Positions 19,084-24,599 of a stretch of DNA of 24,599 bases are shown here, piece by piece (positions within the stretch are counted from its first letter, which is position 1; every line of letters begins with the position of its first letter). The DNA comes from Gonapodya prolifera JEL478. Taxonomy: Eukaryota > Monoblepharomycota > Monoblepharidomycetes > Monoblepharidales > Gonapodyaceae. The translations under genes were made by a program, and so were the position numbers. The stretch is from NCBI GenBank assembly GCA_001574975.1, contig KQ965912.1, positions 1 through 24,599 on the forward strand, written 5' to 3'. The notes under the pieces were generated by a model, which worked only from the letters and a program-made list of their open reading frames with translations, was not told where the DNA came from and ran no database searches.

Positions 19084-19576
19084 AGCGAATCTTTGTTCCG
19101 AACAAAAGCAACAATTGCAACGGCTATCTTGGAGTGTAGAGATATAAAATTGACCACAACGGGCTAGAGCTCAACGAGTTCCGTAAACATAGCGCAGACG
19201 CGCCAGTGGAGCACCAACTCCTGCCAAGGTGCCCCTTTGAGCCCCAATTTTCGCCACCCACCACCCTCGCGGAAGGAGAACTTTCTCTTATCTTCTTGAC
19301 TCTCTTTTTTACTCCGCGGAATTTATATAATCTCACTTTGCGGGGTAAGCCCGGCAGAAATCGAGATCACGAACTCGGTTATATTGGCACCGACTGTCGC
19401 AGCAGGCAGGAGGACACAACAGAGGCGGATACCCAACAACCAATCGCCAAGTACAACAAGCGGAGGAGTAACCTTGCACCAGAAAGCCGGGAGATAGCAC
19501 AAGTCGCGTGGAGGACGCTTTCCACCGCTTCCCTGCTGCACACTCATCAAAGGGCCGATTGCAGACCTCCCTGACG
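19084..19576. other. Gap with a TATA-like site, no clear gene
   Basis: GAGATATAAAATTG at about 19138-19152 resembles a TATA region. A 122-codon frame at 19206-19574 is open but low-complexity in places and lacks motifs. Nothing further is supported. Confidence 0.3.
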
Positions 19577-20121
19577 GCTTCGTAGGCAACAATGGGGTCG
19601 CATCAGACATCCGCGCATCTGTGCATGTCGCTCCAAGGTCTCACGACGGACGAGGGTCTCCTTGTGGGCCCTCCTCGGCTTTGGCTCCGGAACAGCCCCG
19701 TGATGCTGCAACAATCCCTCAATCTCAGGGCCCAAAGTTCTCGGTCCAGGTGGGAAGCTCCACCTCAAAGCACGTGCTCTCTTCACTTTTCCAAGGCGGA
19801 ACGATGATGGGGCTGCCTGAGCACCAATCTCGCCGTGGTTCAGGCTCGTTGATTGAGAGTCTTGACCTCGCAACTCCTTTAGTGCTAAGAGCGTCTCGGA
19901 CAAAGTTTTGCGATAGGTTTCGGCGAGGTAGAGTGCATTTCGTTTTGCACTTCTCCCACCAGCTGCTAAGAAATTGTGATGCTACTGCAGGCTTTGTCCC
20001 ATACACCTTGGACACCCTTCGACACGGAAAGAGACGAGGGCTCGAGAAGCGAGAGCTGCCCAATTGGAATACGCATGCCTGTGGAGCTCCGACCCGGCAC
20101 GTCCTGTCTCCACCACCATGA
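19577..20121 (+). other. Open frame of disordered composition, possible N-terminal exon of the Tcp11 gene
   Basis: This phase is open for about 180 codons (DGFVGNNGVASDIRASV near the start, SSTSKHVLSSLFQGG in the middle) and is rich in Ser, Gly, Arg and Pro. Fungal Tcp11/Sok1 proteins have long disordered N-terminal regions, and this frame is on the same strand 119 bp upstream of the Tcp11-like sequence. No splice junction linking the two is certain. A competing minus-strand frame at 19547-19903 covers part of it, so the strand is not secure. Confidence 0.3.
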
Positions 20122-20239
20122 GACCACATCCCCCAGCTGTCGGCTCACGTTTTCGAAACCCAGACGTGGCACCACGTGCACGACTCAAGCTCCATATCCC
20201 ACGGCTTTCCCAAATCTCCAAACCTGCACCCGGCTATGA

Positions 20240-21797
20240 CTGGTCCATTCCAAACTGCTCCCTCTGTTCTGCGATCCACCCTACGTCACAAACCCAACCC
20301 CGGACGCGCCCGTCCCCGCCGCCGTGCTTCCTTTCCTCCCGCCCATATCCCGCTTCACTCTCCGCGAATTCAACCTCGTGCGTGTCCAAGGAAACCTGCA
20401 GCTCTGGCACGACCTCTACTTCAACCCGCACCTGCACTACTAGCCCACCGTCCGGGACGCCGCCACCCAAAGGCGGTACAAGGGGTACTGTGACCACGTC
20501 ACCGCCAACCTCTCCAAATCGCCGTGGCTGCTCTCCCTGATCGTCAACAAATGCCACTGCATCCTGCGCAAGATCGTCCCGCCCGCCGCCATACCGGCAG
20601 TCGACAAATTCTTCGACGACGCCCGCGTGGCCCCCAAAAATGCCGCGGGATTTCTTGATTGCCAGGCTGTGGTGGCCGGGGTGTGTCAGCTGCTCAAAGT
20701 CCATCGCGCACCGGCGAGGGATGCAGCAGTTGAGGCGTTGAAGGAGGAAGGGAAGGAGAAGAAGTGGGGGACGTTTTTCAAACACCTGTTTGAGCTTTTG
20801 GAGATCATGAAGCTGGTGAGTTTTTGGTTTGTGGCCTTTGGCCGCCCCTGTGGTGTTTGAGAATTCATTTTTCCTTTCGTCTTTCTGCAGGACCTAGCCA
20901 ACCACCACGTCCGCCTCCTGCGCCCACACGTCCTGCTCTCCCTCCAAACGACCAAATGGAACTGGTTTCACCAACAGCTCTCCTCTGGCCGCATCAAACT
21001 CACAAACACAACTCGGTGGCTCCGCGCGGCGTGGAAGCTCTACGCGGCCACAAACAGCACGCCCCGCACAAGCGCAGTCGGCTCTACCGAGTTCTTCCAC
21101 TTTGCGTTCCTCCACCTTGTTGGTGGGGATCCCTCATCCTCATCCTCATTTGACTCTGCTCCGTGTTTCCGCGCGGGTGCCACCGCGATCCCCGAGACAT
21201 GCGCGTTCGACGTGGCCCGTCTTGCTGCACTCCAGCGTGAATGGAACGAGCTCATGGCCGCGGCGTGTGTGACGCTGGTGTTCCGGCAGCTCGCGAATGG
21301 CACCGTCCCTGATGCGCAATTGGACGTGTTTCGCCAGATGCTGGCGACTTGGTCAAGGGGGGCACCACGACGCATCACCTCGCGGTGCATATTGCGACGT
21401 TTTTGCAGCAGCCTAAACTCGTGGAGGAGGATGGTGCTTCTGCTTCTGCTTTGGAGCCCAACAACGCGGTCAACGACACCCTTGTAAATACCGCTCGAAC
21501 CCTGCTCACCCAGCACCTCCAACTCTCCAGCCCCGTATTCCGGCACGTGCATTCCCTCATTGGCAACGCAGTCCTGGACGTCATGGAGGGCAGGGCTCCC
21601 GACCCGGAAACCCTTTGCACGGAGGACTGTGCGGGTTTGAGGCAAAGGTGGTCGAGCTCGGGTGGAGAATGCTGTGCGTTGCGGATTTGAACAAGAGGAC
21701 GTACGCGGGTGGGGTTTATGCGGCTATAGTGAAGGATTTTTTGGTTGGTGATGATGGGATTGATGGAACGGAGGGGTCGACATCTTTGCAAGCTTGA
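20240..21797 (+). pseudogene. Tcp11/Sok1-family gene, decayed
   Basis: Tcp11-family proteins include yeast Sok1, which suppresses loss of protein kinase A. Exon 20240-20815 reads ISRFTLREFNLVRVQ, LQLWHDLYFNPHLHY, then TAG at 20441-20443, then CDHVTANLSKSPWLLSLI, LLKVHRAPARDAAVEALK and FFKHLFELLEIMKL. A 75-bp GT-AG intron (20816-20890) leads to DLANHHVRLLRPHVL, matching the family block in which a helix ending in M-K-L-D-x-A-N-H is conserved. Phase changes near 21345 (a T run, before LVKGGTTTHHLAVHI) and near 21620 (before GFEAKVVELGWRM) are needed to reach the family C-terminus and TGA at 21795-21797. One stop and two indels in an otherwise well-preserved domain suggest a recent pseudogene or sequence errors. 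A Ser run at about 21125-21150 comes from a TCC/TCA microsatellite. Confidence 0.78.
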
Positions 21798-22446
21798 CGG
21801 CTCCGCAACCCCCGTGCATGTGCGGACATGACGTTTGGTGACAAAAGAGCCATGTCCTCCTCTCAGTATTTTTACGTATATAGTTTCCTTACGCACTTTG
21901 GCCTTGCGACGTTTACGTATTGCTTGGATATTCACTGTATTGTTCAACTCGCATAATTACACCGTAGAAATTGCTCTGAACTGGTTCATATGAGACAGGG
22001 TTAGAAATGCAGCATGCGTATGCTGTATCAATTACATGCATAGGATCGTACAAAGGGAGTGCTGGGTGATGCAGCAAGTCACGAGTGGTACAGTGAGGTG
22101 TACCAAAGCACTGCAAAATCTCTCCATTCATTATTACCTCAGAATGGTTGATTGAGCATTGACATGAGTCTTCTAAGAACTTCCATGAGCAGATGTATGA
22201 CATGATGTTGCATCTCTCTGAGAATGAAGTGAAACGTACCATCAAAACGGGGGATGCTACAAATGGATCTCTCTCTAACTCTTGAACCTAATTTGTCGCT
22301 CAAAGCGGTGCAACAAATTCTATCGCTGAGCTTAGCATATATTAGCACCCATCCGGGAAACATGTATCGCCGGAAAGTATTCTCATTACAGCAGAAAGTC
22401 ACCGGGAGACATCAAGGCGAACTTTCATTCTCCAGAATCGATCGCT
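21798..22446. other. Intergenic stretch before MFS copy C
   Basis: It holds the 3' flank of the Tcp11 gene and the upstream region of MFS copy C. A minus-strand frame of 110 codons (21913-22245) and an overlapping one (22139-22402) have no family motifs. No promoter element stands out. Confidence 0.4.
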
Positions 22447-22935
22447 ATGTCCGCCTCCATTGACAGTAGCGAGAAGGTCCCACTTTCGGCAAAGTTATTG
22501 AAGTCCGCCACAACAACAACCTGGACAGCTGAGAACGGCCTCAGTTACTCCCCTCTGAGATTCGGATTGCTCTTCATCGGACTTGCTCTCGTCATATTTC
22601 TAGCGGCGGTACGTCGATCGCAAAAATATGTTGTTTGACTTTGTCCATAGAAACGATTGACGCGGTCGTGCCCCCGACAGCTTGATCAGACAAGTGAGCG
22701 ACGTAACTTGTAGCAGCCTATGCTCCTGCTTTTCAGCTTATTCCACGGCGGTATCGACTCAACTTCCCGCAGTCGTTGCCGTTGCTATTCCATCGATTGT
22801 GACAGATTTTCAAACATTCTTGGGACTGAGCTGGATTGTAAGCACCAAGAAAAGTATTTCCGCTTCCTCATCAGTATATCATGACGCTGGCGTTCAAACT
22901 CAAAGGGAACGGCGTACTTCCTCGCCTCAACACCA
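22447..22935 (+). pseudogene. MFS drug:H+ antiporter copy C, N-terminal stub
   Basis: Exons 22447-22608 (54 codons ending LLFIGLALVIFLAA), 22681-22693 (LDQT plus one base), 22773-22837 (VAVAIPSIVTDFQTF...LSWI) and 22906 onward (GTAYFLASTP) match gene A exons 1-4 in length and phase. Similarity ends abruptly at about 22935, before motif A; a few weakly alignable bases may extend to about 22970, but they include a TAG. Only the first membrane span and part of the second remain. The cut is at almost the same position where copy B begins. Confidence 0.9.
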
Positions 22936-23027
22936 ATTCGCACACAAAAACTAGCGTAGAATTCTTTGACATGCTTGTAGCTCCAAAATACACATTATTT
23001 CTCTCTACCCTAACTCATTCATTGTTT

Positions 23028-23820
23028 TCACTCCAGCTGTCCTCCACCACCTCCATATACTGCGCATATGTGGCCAGGCGCGCACGGCTTTCCTTTGCTC
23101 TTGCGCTTACCAGAAGCAGGCGTGGCAGACTCCAAAGTGGGAGCGTTTTCTCGCGTTTCCACGGGTGCCCCTGCAACTTGCGCAATAGCTGGCTTGTTTG
23201 CCAAGGCTATGGGAATTACCGTGGGCTCAGGGGCGGTAGAAGATTCAAGCAGATTCTGCACATCCTCTTGTTTCCCCGACTCTTGCAAACTCTGCTCCTC
23301 AAGACGTTCCAAAAGTGTGGCCGTTTCACAATCTTTGCTCAATTGCTCCTCTGCCCCATCCCCCCCTTCTTCTTCCCTCACACTTGGTTCCGGCACATCC
23401 TCAATAGTGGCTCCAGGTTCATTTTGAAGGAGGATCCAAAACCAGCACCTCTTGATCTCGTTCCTCAGCTCCAAAATCATCTTGCCGCGCCTTGGGACTT
23501 GAAAGCTTGCTGCTCAAGCTTGTTTCTTCCCCATCTTTGGGAGTTGGAGAACCCACAGAAATAAGTGCAGCGGCGCCAGCTGCTGCGAGCGGCGCCAATC
23601 CGCTGGAGCTGGAACTCATACCGGCAGCGCTAGAAAGCGGGCTCGATGACCCATCTTGCAAAACGTACGCCTTCACATATGCAGCCATGAGCAGAGATGT
23701 CCCAATTATACCAGAATAATCTGCTACAGTGCGCCCAAGATACGTTTCCAGAATACCACTTGAGGCAAAAATGAAAACAAGGCCAATCACGACCACAACA
23801 GCTGTTACAAGAGTGGACAT
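23028..23820 (-). pseudogene. Unknown intronless membrane-anchored acidic protein, one frameshift
   Basis: ATG at 23820 starts MSTLVTAVVVVIGLVFIFAS, a hydrophobic segment, followed by a second (SGIIGTSLLMAAYVKAYVL), then a Ser- and Ala-rich stretch. The frame ends at a TGA in an A run near 23419. Directly after, the neighbouring phase continues with a strongly acidic region (EREEEGGD-type composition), a basic KRKSKGK and a Gly run, ending at 23028-23030. One missing A explains the change, so I treat it as one roughly 250-residue protein. I recognise no family. The lack of introns, the 70-bp gap to the next ORF on the same strand, and the membrane-plus-low-complexity layout resemble virion proteins of large DNA viruses, but this is only analogy. 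Confidence 0.5.
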
Positions 23821-23890
23821 TGAATGCAGACCCTAAAAACCGTCTTGCAAGTATGTGCATGTGCGCAAACAAAAAACTCTACTGCCAAAA

Positions 23891-24128
23891 TCACGGAGTG
23901 CTATTTGAATTGAAAACAACGTGCGTATCAACCGGAATGGGCTTGTAAGCAAGAGACTCTGAAAACTTGCTTTGTTGGTCATTGAGCATGCTTTCCCTTC
24001 GGGCACTGAGGGAAAAGAAAGTCTTGCCAGAACCGGTAGAACACGTATACTCCCCCATTGAAAAGTGCTTGTGAGGTGACCAGATGTACCGTGACCCCGT
24101 GAGAGGATCGTGATCATAACGTGCCACA
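23891..24128 (-). pseudogene. C-terminal fragment of an unknown protein, cut by repeat copy 3
   Basis: The minus-strand frame enters from the left edge of the repeat (24129) and runs 79 codons to a stop at 23891-23893. It reads ARYDHDPLTGSRYIWSPHK, then SMGEYTCSTGSGKTFFSLS and KPIPVDTHVVFNSN. The first in-frame start-like codon is a GTG at 24127, so the true N-terminus is missing. It is intronless and 70 bp upstream of the previous ORF on the same strand, as if the two were neighbours in a compact genome. The STGSGKTF stretch looks like a P-loop but is not followed by the other ATPase motifs, so no function is given. Confidence 0.4.
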
Positions 24129-24370
24129 TGTCACTATAGCCTCAGGTGACATCCATTGACATGGTATATATAGTGTGAGGTGTTAAGTGCTGTGCCACTA
24201 CTGTGGTCATGTAATTTAGATGAGTGCACCTGCAGGGCGTGCCCCAAGTTTGGCGTCACGTTCCTGCAGGTGAGTTCTGTGTGCGCTACATCATATTATG
24301 TATGTTTGATCATATATATACACGTTCCNGCAGTTTACAGGCTCGTGCAGCTCACCTAGGTTGTGTAGCA
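24129..24370 (+). mobile_element. 242-bp solo-LTR-like repeat, copy 3
   Basis: Nearly identical to copy 2, with only a handful of differences by eye, and with the same TGTCAC...TGTAGCA ends, TATA box and CTGCAG palindromes. The flanks do not match (CCACA before, TTACG after), so there is no target duplication, unlike copies 1 and 2. One unresolved base at 24329. Confidence 0.88.
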
Positions 24371-24599
24371 TTACGCCAAACTTGCACGCCCCGTTTTTAG
24401 CTTATTGCAAGGCACAGAAGCTTTACTGGGACACGATTTCTTGCACAGACATACTCTCTTATTATATCTATCAGCGCGACGCGTCATCGTTGGATTTATT
24501 TAGCTCAGTGAGCCGTAACCTTGACTGGCGTAATTCCGACTGTAGAATTGCGGACGAAGAACACAGTGTTATATCCCATCGTTCTCAACGGCCGTACGC
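24371..24599. other. Unassigned right edge with a repeat fragment
   Basis: The first 20 bases (ACGCCAAACTTG then CACGCC, 24373-24390) match the interior of the 240-bp repeat in reverse orientation with a 3-base gap. TTACGCCA at 24371-24378 recurs inverted as TGGCGTAA at 24526-24533. No ORF with family features is seen. Confidence 0.4.

Noticed and set aside
21040-21947. Long minus-strand frames of about 190-200 codons
   Set aside because: They are antisense to Tcp11-family coding sequence and have no motifs of their own.
21913-22402. Two overlapping minus-strand frames of 110 and 87 codons
   Set aside because: No family motif and unclear start; kept only as a note in the intergenic entry.
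22881-23564. 227-codon plus-strand open frame after MFS copy C
   Set aside because: It starts inside a copy C intron and is mostly antisense to the better-supported minus-strand membrane/acidic ORF at 23028-23820.
1-24599. CRISPR arrays, tRNA or rRNA genes, bacterial-type operons
   Set aside because: No spaced direct repeats, no cloverleaf with a GTTC-A loop in proper context, no rRNA signature; the genes carry spliceosomal introns.

Overview
The window looks like a repeat-rich accessory region of a fungal nuclear genome. The evidence is genes split by many short GT-AG introns (about 45-110 nt), a fungal-specific transcription-factor domain, a 14-TMS-type drug:H+ antiporter with fungal paralogues, a Tcp11/Sok1-family gene and a chromodomain Ty3/Gypsy element. 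A zoosporic or other early-diverging fungus would fit, but the sequence alone does not fix the phylum. Only one gene reads intact throughout: the MFS transporter at 14381-17667.

Layout. 1-383: last exon of a C48 (Ulp1-like) cysteine peptidase, often carried by DNA transposons. 1316 to about 6963: a dead Ty3/Gypsy chromovirus-type element (gag remnant, protease, RT-RNase H, integrase, chromodomain, basic tail, polypurine tract, candidate 3' LTR). It has in-frame stops, a lost protease Asp, a changed RT catalytic Asp and a nested 240-bp repeat in RNase H. 6974-7811: three tightly packed, intronless, partly broken unknown ORFs. 7805-9789: a truncated MFS pseudogene (copy B) carrying a second copy of the 240-bp repeat. 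9790-10366: a truncated O6-alkylguanine-DNA alkyltransferase (MGMT) gene facing copy B. 11022-13662: a fungal transcription-factor (MHR) gene, followed head-to-tail by the intact MFS gene A at 14381-17667. 18454-20121: unrecognised coding-like frames. 20240-21797: a decayed Tcp11/Sok1 gene. 22447-22935: the N-terminal stub of another MFS gene (copy C). 23028-24128: two more intronless unknown ORFs on the minus strand. 24129-24370: a third copy of the 240-bp repeat.

How it fits together. The transcription factor next to intact MFS A is the usual fungal regulator-plus-efflux-pump arrangement and is the only plausible functional unit here. The rest is a mosaic of truncated pieces with sharp junctions (about 7805, 9789, 22935, 24129 and 24370). 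MFS copy C stops, and copy B starts, within a few bases of the same position of the same exon. Each break is bordered by compact intronless ORFs unlike the host genes. I infer that a DNA-virus-like or other large element may have split one MFS gene and been rearranged later, perhaps by recombination between copies of the 240-bp repeat. A chimeric assembly is the main alternative. The 240-bp repeat (TG...CA ends, 5-bp target duplications, TATA box, CTGCAG palindromes) is best read as a solo LTR of a family whose internal region is absent from the window.
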